Shown here: positions 10,245-21,520 of the stretch, one piece after another | How the letters are laid out: every line of letters begins with the position of its first letter | How positions within the stretch are numbered: the first letter of the stretch is position 1 | Assembly: GCA_033002965.1 (NCBI GenBank) | Contig: JAURVB010014699.1 | Location: forward strand, 49,556-113,555 | Source: Piper betle | Lineage: Eukaryota > Streptophyta > Magnoliopsida > Piperales > Piperaceae | Length of the DNA: 64,000 bases | Direction: 5' to 3' | Made by a program: the position numbers and the translations under genes | Notes under the pieces: model-generated | The model's input: the letters and a program-made list of their open reading frames with translations, nothing else | Told to the model about the DNA's origin: nothing | Database searches by the model: none

Positions 10245-11870
10245 TGAGATAACAACGGATAAAGATTGGATCTTTGGGGTTTTTTTCAATAGGATCAGTG
10301 GGGTAGGTAGAAGATGGGGTCCGAAATTGGGAGGAAGGAAAAGAAGAGATGTTGGTCGGGTGCTGTTTTTGTGGCTGACTAGAGTAGTCGACATGGGTCT
10401 GGTCGGGTGCTGTTTATGTAGCCGACTAGGGAGACGATGCCATGGGTCATGGAGTCACCATGGTCAGGTCGGGGTTGCTGATTGGGTAGCAGGAAGAGGG
10501 TCGCCAAGGACTGGTTGAGGGTTGCCATGTGGTGGCCAAGTTGGAGACACAATAGCAGCAAATGGAGGCCGCCACGTTACTGGTTGGTCGCCATGCATTG
10601 TGAGAATACCAGCTTTTGTTGGTTGACTACAATAAAGCTGGGAGCTTTGGGGTCGTTACATGAATAGTTAAAGTAGAATGGCACCCAGGTAAGTATGGGA
10701 CATTTTAATAATTAAATTGTCAATTAGATAATGGGGATTTGGATGGGGATAATTAATAATTAACTATCATTAGAATTGTTGAAAATTTAATAAGAAATGA
10801 AGACTAACATGAACTAATTACATCATTTAAAATAGATAGTATATTAGTCATGTAGTTGCATGTAGGTTCATGCAAAATAAAATTATACTAATGTATAATT
10901 TTATGCCCTCATTCAGATTAGGGTTATCGGATCACAGTCAGATGAAATCACAAGTCAGGTACGTATAATAGGTAGAACATCGTACTTTCCTTGTTGGTAG
11001 CCTAGGTTGGCCTGAGCCCAGATTTGACCACCATGCACCGAGTGCAACCGGAGTCAAAGAATTGACTCAGTCTGACACGGGGTCGTATTATGTGCGTAAA
11101 TTGTTTAATGCATCGACATTGTTCTGGAGTAGTGATAGCCACCTCATAAAAAGGCTACAGCCGGGGTGAGCGAGGCACAGCGATTCCTCCATCACACTAG
11201 AGTGCAGTGATAGCCTCCCTATAAAAAGGCTACGGCCGGGGTGTGCAAGGCACTAGCACTGGAGTGCAGTGATAGCCTCCCCATAAAAAGGCTACGGCCG
11301 GGGTGTGCGAGGCACTGGCACTAGAATTGGTAGTGAGAGCTTCCTCACAAACGGGGCGTAGCAATCACCTGAGTGCAGTGATAGCTTCCCCACAAAAAGG
11401 CTACGGCCGGGGTGTTCGAGGCACTGGCACTAGAGACGGTAGTGGTAGCCTCCCCGCAAAAGGGCTACGACCAGGGTGTGCAGATCACAGCAGATACCCC
11501 CTCCGCAATGTTTTGGAGTATAGCGGAATCGCTCCACCGCATATTAAAATAAACATAAGGAAATGGTGGAATGTACTTGATTTGTTTTATCTATTATACT
11601 ACTTAGTGTTGTAATCACTAACGCGGAATTGCCTCCGCAGGTGTGCAGATACAAAATTAGGTGATTGACAACCGGAGCATGGAGCAAAATAAATATGAGG
11701 ACTCCTTTTATTAATTATTTGAGAAATAAGTGTGGCTACTGGGAAATGGTCTAAGACTGTGGGATCTTTATATGTTTTGTTAAATAAAAATGTTAGACAT
11801 ATTTGCTTAATTGTGAGTAACACCTGGCCAGCTAGGCCCACAATGTTGTGAGAATTGGTGGGTTGTTACA
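10245..11870 (+). mobile_element. Family A LTR fragment inside A1 pol
   Basis: Starts in the middle of the LTR (GATAACAACGGATAAAGATT), carries the donor-like AGGTAAGTAT near 10687, AT-rich zone, hairpin near 10880, tandem repeats 11133-11480, acceptor-like block near 11638, and ends GGGTTGTTACA at 11870. Integrase coding sequence begins at the next base. It occupies the place of roughly 2 kb of lost pol coding DNA, so it arose by insertion plus deletion or by recombination. Confidence 0.75.
11133..11480 (+). repeat. Family A LTR tandem repeats
   Basis: Three to four 62/109-bp type units with GATAGCCTCCCCATAAAAAG and GAGAGCTTCCTCACAAACGG cores. Confidence 0.85.
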
Positions 11871-12646
11871 ACCCCCAAACTGATGGTTAGACTGAGAGGA
11901 CCAATCAAACCTTCGAGGATTTGTTGATAGCTTGCATCCTCGACTGGGGAGGAGATTCGGAGAAACACTTAGCCTTGGCTGAATTCACATATAATAACTC
12001 TTACCAAGCCAGTATACGAATGGCACCGTTTGAACCTTTATACGGTAGGCCTTGTCGATCTCCATCATGCTGGTTGGAGTCTACAGAGGTGGTTATAGTC
12101 AGGCCAGAGATGGTGTGAGAAGCAGCCGAAAAAGTGAATCTCATCAAGCAAAGGCTTAAGGCAGCTCAAGATCGACAGAAAAGTTATGCTGACACTCAAA
12201 GGAAGGTCTTAGAATTCCAAGTTGGGGAGTTCATCTACCTTAAGACCTCGCCTAAAAAGGGAGTGATCAGATTTAGAACATCTAGGAACTTGAACCCAAG
12301 ATTCATAGGACCATTTCCAATTTTGGATCGAATCGGAAGTTGTGCATATAGATTAGCATTACCACCACGCCTGGATAGTGTACACAATGTCTTTTATGTG
12401 TCAATGCTAAAGAACTATGTACGAGATGAGAATCACATTATCACAAATTTTGCAGATTTAGAGCTACAATCGGATTTAACCTACAAGGGAAAATCGATTC
12501 GCATCTTGGCAAGGGAAACAAAGACACTCTGTAACAAGGAGATCCCTTTGGTAAAGGTAATATGGAGAATTTAGGGATCAGAAGAAGCTACATAGGAGAC
12601 TGAACAAGAAATGGCCAATAAATATCCTAGCCTGTTTGTAGCATAA
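11871..12646 (+). pseudogene. Integrase C-terminal half with chromodomain-like tail, A1
   Basis: Begins PQTDG-stop-TERTNQTFEDLL, the catalytic-core end, where a TAG replaces Gln. AEFTYNNSYQASI and LYGRPCRSPSCW are typical core motifs; a TGA at 12116 interrupts. The C-terminal domain follows: VGEFIYLKTSP, RFIGPFPI, YRLALPP and VHNVFYVSMLKNYV. The tail KEIPLVKVIWR, a TAG at 12572, GSEEAT, another TAG, then ETEQEM resembles the chromodomain-like end of Tekay/Del integrases. Stop taken at TAA 12644-12646. Integrase joins element cDNA to chromosomes; this copy lacks the zinc domain and is dead. Confidence 0.88.
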
Positions 12647-12745
12647 AATCCGTGAAGTTGTTGTAACATGAACTTATACCAGAGATGTACTTAATCTTGA
12701 ATATCCTATTAATGCAATGATATTACGGGGACGAAATAATTCTAA

Positions 12746-12756
12746 GTTGGGGAGAT
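12746..12756 (+). promoter_or_regulatory. Polypurine tract of A1
   Basis: GTTGGGGAGAT lies directly before the 3' LTR start TGTAAAGACC. Upstream GGGGACGAAATA is the usual companion motif in plant chromoviruses. Confidence 0.85.
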
Positions 12757-13030
12757 TGTAAAGACCCGGAAAATAATAATAATAATAATAATGACGTTCG
12801 ACGCAGTGGGATCGAACGTGGGAAAAAATTTGTTAGTTGGATAAGTATGAATTACCCGGTTAATTGAAAAGTAATTTTTAATTGGATAATTCTAGTTGAA
12901 TCAGTCGAGTCGAATACATTATTTATCTAATTAGCCATTTAAGTGAACCATACCATCTACCCATTTAACAGGTTAAGTGAAATGGTTAAGTGGACCGTGT
13001 TGATTACCCAATTACCCGGTTCAAGGACTA
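12757..13030 (+). mobile_element. 3' LTR of A1, first part (U3 start)
   Basis: Starts TGTAAAGACCCGG directly after the polypurine tract, followed by an AAT microsatellite. It runs as the reverse complement of 41550-41803 until family B sequence takes over near 13031; it resumes at 14856. Confidence 0.85.
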
Positions 13031-14855
13031 AATGCTGAGTAATAAGTTATAAAATAATGGTTCCCACAGTCTTAGACCATTTCCCATAGCGACATTTATA
13101 AATCAAAACAAAATAAAAAGAAGTCCCATTTATTACCCATTCTTCTAACCTGACTATCCTATTATTCTTTTATTCTACCTTATTGCAGCTGAAATCAAAC
13201 AATATTGATTGGCCTACATACCCATGTCGGGATCAAGCTCGATGTAGTTCTATTGGCAGATGGGTTAGTCCACCGTGCCACTATAAAATATTGGGCCGAT
13301 GGGTCAGTCCATCGTGCCCCCATATTGGCTGATTGGTTCATTCCATCGTACCCCCTATTATATTGTAGTTCTATTGGCTGATGGGTTAGTCCACCGTGCC
13401 ACTATAAAATATTGGGCCGATGGGTCAGTCCATTGAGCCACCATATTGCCCGATTGGTTCATTCCATCGTACCCCCTATTATGTTGTAGTTCTATTGGCT
13501 GATGGGTTAGTCCACCATGCCACTATAAAATATTGGGCCGATGGGTCAGTCCACCGTATCCCCTATTGGCTGATGGGTCCATTCCACCATACCCCCTATT
13601 GGCTGATGGGTCCATTCCACCGTACCACTTATTAGGTTGAGCCGATGGGTCCATTCCACCGTACCCTCCTATGGGCCGATGGGTCCATTCCACCATACCA
13701 CTTATTAGGTTGAGCCGATGGGTCCATTCCACCGTACCCCTCTATTGGCCAATGGGTCCATTCCACCGTACCACTGTATTAGGTTGAGCCGATGGGTCCA
13801 TTCCATCGTAGCCCCCTATTGGCCAATGGGTCCATTCCACCGTACCAATGTATTAGGTGGAGCCGATGGGTCCATTCCACCGTAGCCCCCTATTGGCCAG
13901 TGGGTCCATTCCACCGTACCACTGTATTAGGTTGAGCCGATGGGTCCATTCCATTGTACCACTGTATTAGGTTGAGCCGATGGGTCCATTCCACCGTACC
14001 CCTCTATTGGCCGATGGCTCCATTCCACCATACCACTATATTAGGTTCAGCCGATGGTCCATTCCACCGTACCACTGTATTAGGTTGAGCCGATGGGTCC
14101 ATTCCACCGTACCCCCTATTGGCCGATGGGTCCATTCCACCGTACCCCCTATTGGCCGATGGGTCCATTCCACCGTACCACTGTATTAGGTTGAGCGGAT
14201 GGGTCCATTCCACCGTACCCCCTACTGGCCGATGGGTCCATTCCACGGTACCACTGTATTAGGTTGAGCCGATGGGTCCATTCCATCGTACCCCCCTATT
14301 GGCCGATATTTATTTATGGACTGTCTGTTCCATTCTGACATGTCCATTATTAGATTTTGAACAGTGCGGCTAAAAAAATAGGGTTTCTTGAAACTAGTCA
14401 AACGTGAATTTTATATCTGCCATCTAATTTGCAACCATACAATATCTCAACACCCAAAGACACCACAATGGAAAGGCACTGGAGAGGAGGCAAGAAGGAG
14501 TGGACTGCCTTTTCTCCCTGACCCCCTCCTCCTATATATATATGCTTCAACGAGTTCCTCAATTAAATTCTCACATCTATTCATGCATAGGTATTTCCTA
14601 GGTTGAACGAGTCCCTTGATTAAATTCTTTTACCCCATCATCCGTTCACGAATCAGTATTCACTAGGTTGGGTTTGTCTTCCCTAATGCCAGAGTTTGGC
14701 CTTACGTCTTCTCTAAGGTTAGGGTTTGGCTTTACGTCGAACCGTGACCGGTCTACTTGATAACCAACTATATCCATTCATCGAAAATAATATTTCATAA
14801 TACTTAGGTTCAAGTCTTGAAATAAAAATTTTCACATATTTTCATGGTTCTTACA
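13031..14855 (-). mobile_element. Family B LTR, minus strand, inside A1 3' LTR
   Basis: Reverse complement of the B LTRs at 33053-37090, running from near the U5 end (about 80 bp missing) to the LTR start (GGTTCTTACA at 14855). It carries the minisatellite, the TATA-like run near 14536 and the segment CCGGTCTACTTGATAACC near 14750. No internal region is attached, so it behaves as a solo LTR. The left junction is deleted on both sides, so no target duplication can be read. Confidence 0.85.
13250..14308 (-). repeat. 33-bp minisatellite, B type
   Basis: About 30 copies of a unit whose plus-strand reading is GATGGGTCCATTCCACCGTA plus CCCCCTATTGGCC or a longer spacer with TATTAGGTTGAGCC. Open frames on both strands are by-products of a unit length near a multiple of three. 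Confidence 0.92.
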
Positions 14856-16468
14856 TTCCACGTACCCTAGCCATCATTTTATTTAGTATAAAAGGAAAAG
14901 GGGGGTGTCATCTACATTTTTCCTCCTTAGACAAACAATCTGTTTCCTCCTTCGCTCGGGTAATTTTCTTCCCTTTCTTGTTCTTTTGTTGCATGTATAC
15001 ACATGTTGCATAAATCAAAAACATGATAAACATAAGAATTAAATGAGAAATCAACAAAGGAAGAAGAAAACCAGGAGGACGTCCTACTGTTTTCCAGCAG
15101 CAACCACACCATGTTTGCTTCCATGGTGCGGGGTTGACGTGCTAGAGGTGGGAATTGCTCCCGACGGTGATGCTGGCCGGATGGAGTCACCTTGGAGGGC
15201 CAAAACAGACCATCGAGGAGGCATGCAGGTCTGAAATCCGAGGGGAGAACAGGTCAGTGTTGCCAGGAGTGGTGTTGCTGGCCAGACGTGGATCCGCCAT
15301 GGAAAGTGCAGACTGGTCGTCACCTGGGGTGGTGCTGGTCGTCATCTTGATGGGGTAGGACGTGGTCGCCATGGCGGCTGGTTGGGCACCATTAATGGTG
15401 AAATTAAGGTCCCCATATAGGGTGTAGTTCTAGTTTTGTGAGATAGCAGCGGATAAAGATTGGATCTTTGGGGTTTTTCCAATCGGATTAGTGGGGTAGA
15501 TAGAAGATGGGGTCTGAAATTGGGTGGAAGGAAAACAAGACATGCTGGTCGGGTGCTGTTTATGTGGCCGACTAGAGTAGACGCCATGGGTCATGGGCTT
15601 ATTATGTGACCGACATGGAGTCACCATAGTCGGGGTTGCTGATTGGGTGGCCGGAATGGGGTCGCCAAGGACTGGTTGAGGGTTGCCTTGTGGTGGCCAA
15701 GTTGGAGATGCCATGGTAGCAAATGGAGGCCGCCACGTACTGGTTGGTCGCCATGAATGATGAAAATACCGGCTTTCACGGGTTTACTACAATAAAGCTG
15801 GGAGCTTTGGGGTCGTTAAATGAATTGTTAATGTAGAATGGCAACTAGGTAAATATGAGAGAACTCGATGCGGTTGAGTTAGAATATAAGGTAAATACAA
15901 TAGAATTAAGTATGGGACATGTTAATAATTAAATTATCAACTAGATAATGGGGATTTGGATGGGGATAATTAATAATTAATTATAATTAGATTTGCTGAA
16001 AATTTAATAAGAAATGAAGACTAACATGGACTAATTACACATTTAAAATTGATAGTATATTAGTCATGTAAGTGGGATGTAGGTTCATGCAAAATAAAAT
16101 TATCCTAATGTATAATTTTATGCCCTCATTCAGATTAGGGTTCACGGGTCACAGTGAGATGAAATCACAAGTCAGGCACGTATAACAGGTAGAACATCGT
16201 ATTTTCCTTGTTGGTAGCCTTGGTCGGCCTGAGCCTAGATTCGACCACCATGCACCGAGTGCAACCGGGGTCAAAGATTTGACTCAGTTCGACACAGGTC
16301 GTATTATGTACGTAAATTGTGTAATACATCGACATTGTTTTGGAGTAGTGATAGCCGCCCCATAAAAAGGCTACGGCCGGGGTGAGCAACGCACAGTGAT
16401 TCCTCCATTGCACAGGAGTGCAGTGATAGCCTCCCCATAAAAAGGCTACAGCCGGGGTGTAAGAGGCA
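14856..16468 (+). mobile_element. 3' LTR of A1, second part
   Basis: Continues the A LTR after the B insertion: TATA box, a moderately GC-rich block (15040-15770), CAATAAAGCTGGGAGCTTTG, a weakened donor (AGGTAAATATG near 15848), AT-rich zone, hairpin near 16097, and the first tandem repeats (from 16345). It is cut by element D1 at 16469-16474 and resumes at 24071. Frames in 15043-15714 have no recognisable homology and are not called as genes. Confidence 0.85.
14887..14894 (+). promoter_or_regulatory. TATA box of family A LTR
   Basis: TATAAAAG about 30-60 bp ahead of the pyrimidine-rich leader TTTTTCCTCCTTAG. The same box is present in the minus-strand copy near 41455, so it is a likely U3 promoter element. 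Confidence 0.55.
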
Positions 16469-16473
16469 CTAGC

Positions 16474-19213
16474 TATAAAACCCACGATTCGAGTCAGGGT
16501 TTTATATTTAGAACCGGTCGGTTCGACCATTATTTTCGAGTCGAATGAGTTTCAGAACACGTGTACTGAGCCAATCCCGGTATCGTGTATGAGCCATGAG
16601 GGTCATGTGTACCTAAGTATATGATGATAACGTCATGAACACAGTAGAAAAGAATGAGTCTTCAGAATATATAAGAGTATGTAGTTCATTTTTTTTATTA
16701 TGATATATAATGGATCGTAGAATTAGTTTTAGGCCGTTTACCGCGTTAGGACGCGTTACGGGCATTTTGGGTGGGTTGATAGTTCTAGAACATATCATTA
16801 TGATTTTTTTTTGTGTTGTATGATTTTACGGTATCGTGTATGAGCCGGACACGAGTCAAGTCTTAATTACAAGTTTGCCACCCAACCAATTCTTCTCCAC
16901 TCCCGACCATTTCTCCCCCACGCCCAAACCCTAGCCGCCATGCCGCCCCTATTCGCGTGCCGCCGCCGCCAAGCCCGATGCTGCCTTGCCGCCGATCGCC
17001 GCCCACCTAGCTCTGCCATGACGTTGTCGTGCCGCCCCGACCAGCCCCGGCAGCTGCCAGGCCGCCGCAACGTCGGAATCGGCTCACCTAAGGCGCGGCT
17101 ACATTTCGGTCGCGTCGCCGATTCCGCCGCCGGCGAGCATCGCCACCATGATCAGGTGGTCGCCTCAGCAACCTCGACCACCCAGTGACCCTTCATGAGC
17201 GGAGCGGAGGCCGTCACCGCCGTGGCCGGCCGGATCTAGACACCATCACCGCAGCCTCTGTTTTAGCCATTTTCCGGCGAGCCACGGCCTCGCCGAGGCG
17301 GTTCCAATGGTACCCTATATGACTCCTATCCAGCTAGTAGACGCAGCCAGTAATTGTCGCCGGAAAACCACTGAAAGGTTGCCAAAAAACCACGGAAGCC
17401 GTCGGAAAACCGCCGAAAAATTGGGTTCGCTGGAATTTGCCGGATCTTCCGAGGAGTTCATCCAGCCAATCCCGATTGAATGTCGGACGCCGATGAGCAT
17501 CGAATTCGAGCTCCGAGACGTGCGACGGAACCCTGGTCGTCGCCGATTGCTGATGACGTGAGGTGAAATTACCTCTGAATTTATAATTTAAACTTGATGA
17601 TTGTTTGCATAGCATGCTAGGGTTGGTTTATTGATGTGATTAATGTTTAATGATGGATGAAATGATGAGTTGCATGATGAGATTAAGTGTGAATGAAGAG
17701 TAAGTTGTCTAATGAAGTAGATCAAGTCAGAGCATGATAAGTGACCACGACATAAGTTACAGACACGTAATAAAATTAGTATGAATAGGATGAGCTAGGA
17801 TTAATTAATTTTTATGATTTTCTGATTGTTATGTTGATGGATGCTTGCATTGTGATTGTGATGTTATTGAGTTTTATGCATCATTTAGTTTGCGGGCGTT
17901 AGTATTTAGTTTTGATTTGTAGGTACGGAGTAGGAGCTCGCCGCCTAGGCACGCTTGGAGCTTCTACCAGGTCCGTTAGGACTTCTCTCTGATTTTTATG
18001 ATCTTTTCTATTGTATGTTTGATTTATTGTCTGCAGGATGGGTTAAGTGGCATTTTATCGGATCCCACTTAACTCGGGCCATTTAATCGAACATTTTTCG
18101 AATTAACAACCCCTTGAGGATGAGATTTCTCGAGGTTGATTTCGAAAACAAGATACACAAAAAGTTGCCTTCGGGCCTATTATATAAATCCCTACCCAGC
18201 CCTATATATATGTAGTTTTTGTGTTTTTAGTGAGACGAGAGACGGAGAAATCGACTGCACATACCATGCAGAGGATGCCGTGACAGTCAAAGCGGGCTCT
18301 GGATTAGTGCCAGCAGACTGTTCCATTCCCGAGGGATCCTGACAACTTTGCGTTCGACTTCCTCACACCCGGAGAACGTGGAGGTTTACGGGTACTATTT
18401 AGTACAGCGCATGTCCAGACTTGTGGTTCAAAGGGTACTAAAGGCGACTGCTTGAGAGTACTCGGCCTTCGTGCTCAAGGCCAGGAGAAATATGGAGGTA
18501 AGGAGAGGGCTTAGGATAAAGTTTCACGAGAAGTACTGAAAAAGAAGTGCCAAGAGCGGCACAGTACCAGCAGCAGATCAGTAAGTTTGGGATGCTACCG
18601 GATCTGCAGCCAGTGGCTCCTCAGTAGTGCCCTTTAGAGTGTTCACGTGAAGTATATGTTGTTTTCTTTCATATGAGAGTTTGCTCTCATAGCCAGTTTG
18701 TTATAGTTATTTTCTTTTCAGACCAGTAACGCTTGTTACTGACGTTTTTCCTATATATATGTAGGTGATAAGCACGAGATGGATGTGCCGACCAGGACGG
18801 AGGAGCAATAAGGTCTTCTGAACACACACATTGGGTGATTGAATGTTTAATATTTTGTTTATGATGTTATTTTATAAACATGTTATGATTATAGTAGATT
18901 AGAAGTCTGTTTGAATGCTAGTGTTGCTATGCGTATAGATGTTTGAATATATGATTTTGACAGGGTGGCCCCTAATTGCATTTTTAAGGGAAATTCTGTC
19001 CCTTTCGTTTTAGTTTCCTGTTAGAGTTTTATGTCATCCATGTAGTTTCCTATTAGAGTTTTATGCATTCATACATACATATAGCAAGTTGGATCTTCAT
19101 CTTAAGACGCCGAGATTGGATCCGCACGAGTTAGGTTCGGGTTAGCCGACCTAACCGGGGCCTGTAATATGCCGGTTTGGTTCACGAGTGTGGACCGGAT
19201 TTGGAGTGTTACA
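16474..19213 (+). repeat. 5' LTR of D1
   Basis: Begins TATAAAACCCACGATTCGAG (ancestral TGTAAAACCC) and ends TTGGAGTGTTACA. A GC-rich block (about 16930-17560) precedes an AT-rich stretch, then the pyrimidine-rich TTGTCTGCAG|GATGG near 18036, TATATAAA at 18181-18188, and TATATATATGTAG|GTGA near 18766. Frames in the GC-rich block (for example 16940-17188) show no family motif. Confidence 0.85.
18181..18188 (+). promoter_or_regulatory. TATA box of family D LTR
   Basis: TATATAAA is followed by CCCTACCCAGCC and is preserved at 22931 in the 3' LTR. In the C LTR the equivalent is TTTATAAATCCC near 29792. Confidence 0.45.
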
Positions 19214-19217
19214 GAAT

Positions 19218-19230
19218 TGGTATCAGAGCC
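19218..19230 (+). promoter_or_regulatory. Primer binding site (tRNA-iMet) of D1
   Basis: TGGTATCAGAGCC lies 4 nt after the 5' LTR end. Confidence 0.88.
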
Positions 19231-19460
19231 ACTCTCGGCCGATTAAGATGTAAGATAGTTTTATAGGTGATGTGTGTGCAAAGACTGCTACAAGTCCAGC
19301 TGGCAGGTTGTTTCTTTTGATTTTCTTTACATGCAGATCTTTTTTTCCACAAGTTTGTTATATAACAGTGTGTTCAGGAATTGATCAGAAGTGTGTGGAA
19401 CTGGCCTTAGTTGAGCTGACAAGTAATTTTTAGGGACTTTCATAATGAGTCAAATTGCAT

Positions 19461-20380
19461 TGTGAGATCCCTCAACTTAGTTCCACATCTAATACCTACT
19501 AGGAGAAGATCTTGTTTATAAGTGAGAATGGACTATAGATCTTTAACTTCCAGGGTATCCATATTAAAGAAATGACTTAGCCCATTACGTTGCACTTTGG
19601 GCTGGGTCGTTACAAATGGTATCAGAGCCGACCTGGTTCCGTGTTAGATGGTGGGATGGACTAGGGATGTTGGCTAGGCTACCGGTCACGGGCCAAAAAA
19701 TGTCGTGGCCTGGGGTTAGCAACGGCCCAAGACTAGAAACGTTGGCTAGGCTGCTGGTCACGGGCCAGAAAGGACGTGCGTTGGGGCTAGCAACAGGCCA
19801 ATAATAGGCATTTCGGGGACGAAATTTCCTAAGGTGGGTGGATTGTGAGATCCCTCAACTTAGTCCCACATCTAATACCTACTGGGAGAAGATCCTGTTT
19901 ATAAGTGGGAATGGACTAGAGATGTTTAACTTCCGGGGTACCCATTTTAAATAGATGACTTAGCCCATTACATTGCACTTTGGGCTAGGTCGTTACAAAT
20001 GCTATCCGGGCCGACCTGGTTCTATGTTAGATGGTGGGATGGACTGGGGACTTTGGATAGGCTACCGGTCACGGGCGAAAAAAGGTCGCAGGCTGGGGTT
20101 AGCAACGGGCCAAGACTTGAAACGTGGGCTAGGCTGCCGGTCACGGGCCAGAAAGGACGTGGGTTGGGGCTGGCAACGGGCCAAGAATAGGCATTTCAGG
20201 GACGAAATTTCCTAAGGTGTGTGGATTGTGAGATCCCTCAACTTAGTCCCATATCTAATACCTACTGGGAGAAGATCCTGTTTATAAGTGAGAATGGACT
20301 ATAGATCTTTAACTTCCAGGGTACCCATTTTAAAGAAATGACTTAGCTCATTACGTTGCACTATGGGCTGTGTCGTTACA
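19461..20380 (+). mobile_element. TRIM tandem array (family F), LTR-int-LTR-int-LTR
   Basis: Three LTRs of exactly 154 bp (19461-19614, 19844-19997, 20227-20380) alternate with two 229-bp internal regions. Each internal region follows an LTR end in CGTTACA; the first opens AATGGTATCAGAGCC, the second is mutated to GCTATCCGGGCC. Each ends with TTTC(G/A)GGGACGAAA and a polypurine AAGGTGGGTGGAT or close variant. The whole array is flanked by a perfect TGCAT duplication (19456-19460, 20381-20385) in the D1 internal region. Internal frames up to 80 residues match nothing I know. LTRs contain TTTATAAG as a TATA-like box. Confidence 0.93.
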
Positions 20381-20854
20381 TGCATGCTTCATTGGATGTG
20401 AGCAAGGTATGTGTAGTGCTAGTAGGGGTAGAATGGGTATAAGTTCCCATCTTATACCATATTTTTATGTCAGTAGCTGTCAGCAGGAATCTGACAGGCT
20501 TGTCATGATGGTAGGGCTAGACAAGAGTCTTGATATGGTGAAGAAAAGGCTAGGACCACCATTGCCTACAAGATCAGATATTTGATAGGATTCTACCAGA
20601 GATAAGGTACCAGGTTAGTGGTTATCATTTGACGGCTAGCCAACACTGATGGAAGCAGACACTCCAGATTTCAGGAGATTAGAGTGGGTTCAGTATAGGT
20701 TTACCATCATATGTGTCAACCCCATGATCCAAACCCTTCCAGATGAGACACGTACAGTTGGACAACCTGAGCTGAGTTGTTAGCAGTGAAGGCATGTCAG
20801 AGACAGTAGTGGATTTACGATGCATATGAATAGGATTAGATTTTTCCACATCTA

Positions 20855-20970
20855 GATAGTGCACAACCGCCGACCAAGTGCACAACTGCTGACCGAGTGC
20901 ACAACCACCGACCGAGGTGCACAACCGCCGACCGAGTTGCACAACCACAGACCGAATATGCACTACCGCC
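20855..20970 (+). repeat. ~20-bp tandem repeat in D internal region
   Basis: About six copies of GTGCACAACCGCCGACCGAG with variants. The equivalent repeat exists on the minus strand in the D2 element (49690-49830), so it is an ancestral part of the family. Confidence 0.85.
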
Positions 20971-21277
20971 GTCCGTGTTTTCTCACCCGCCGTCCTTGTA
21001 TAGGGACACCAGAGAGTTGAACCTGGACTGGCAACAGTGAGCCGTGCAGCTCATTAGGGTATCCACCGTACTTAGCAGGAGACTCATAGCAAGCTTTGAG
21101 GTGACTGTAGGACCTAGAGTAGAGTTCCTGCGAGTACATGGAGGTGACGGTTCGCAGATGAGGATTAGAGGGACATGGGTAGATGTTAGAAGGTAGGTCT
21201 TACCCTCGGCGTAGTTTTCTAAACATAACCCAAATTAGAACCTTGCGATACTTTAGAGTATTTGCTTGACCAACCCA

Positions 21278-21339
21278 GTAGGCCCTTAGGGGTGATCTAG
21301 GTTTTCCAGTAGGCCCTTAGGGGTGATCTAGGTTTTCCG
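21278..21339 (+). repeat. 31-bp direct duplication in D1
   Basis: Two adjacent near-perfect copies of CAGTAGGCCCTTAGGGGTGA plus 11 bp. It looks like a local slippage or repair duplication. Confidence 0.8.
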
Positions 21340-21520
21340 CCGAGTTAGCAGTAGGGATCAGAACAGAAGGGAGGGATGATGATAATGTCAGAATAGACAC
21401 AAGAAGTATAGAATCCAGCATGTTTGAGATGGTCTGCATCACTAGCCGGACTCGCCATGTCGGCACCACTACAGTCAATGAGGATGTATAGGACTGTTGA
21501 AGCAGTAGAGGAGGGAAGAT

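Noticed and set aside
13420..14246. Repeat-peptide ORFs over the minisatellites (also 31363-32379, 33917-34488, 36149-36720, 38345-39092).
   Set aside because: They follow from a unit length of about 33 bp and exist on both strands. No promoter or start context points to translation.
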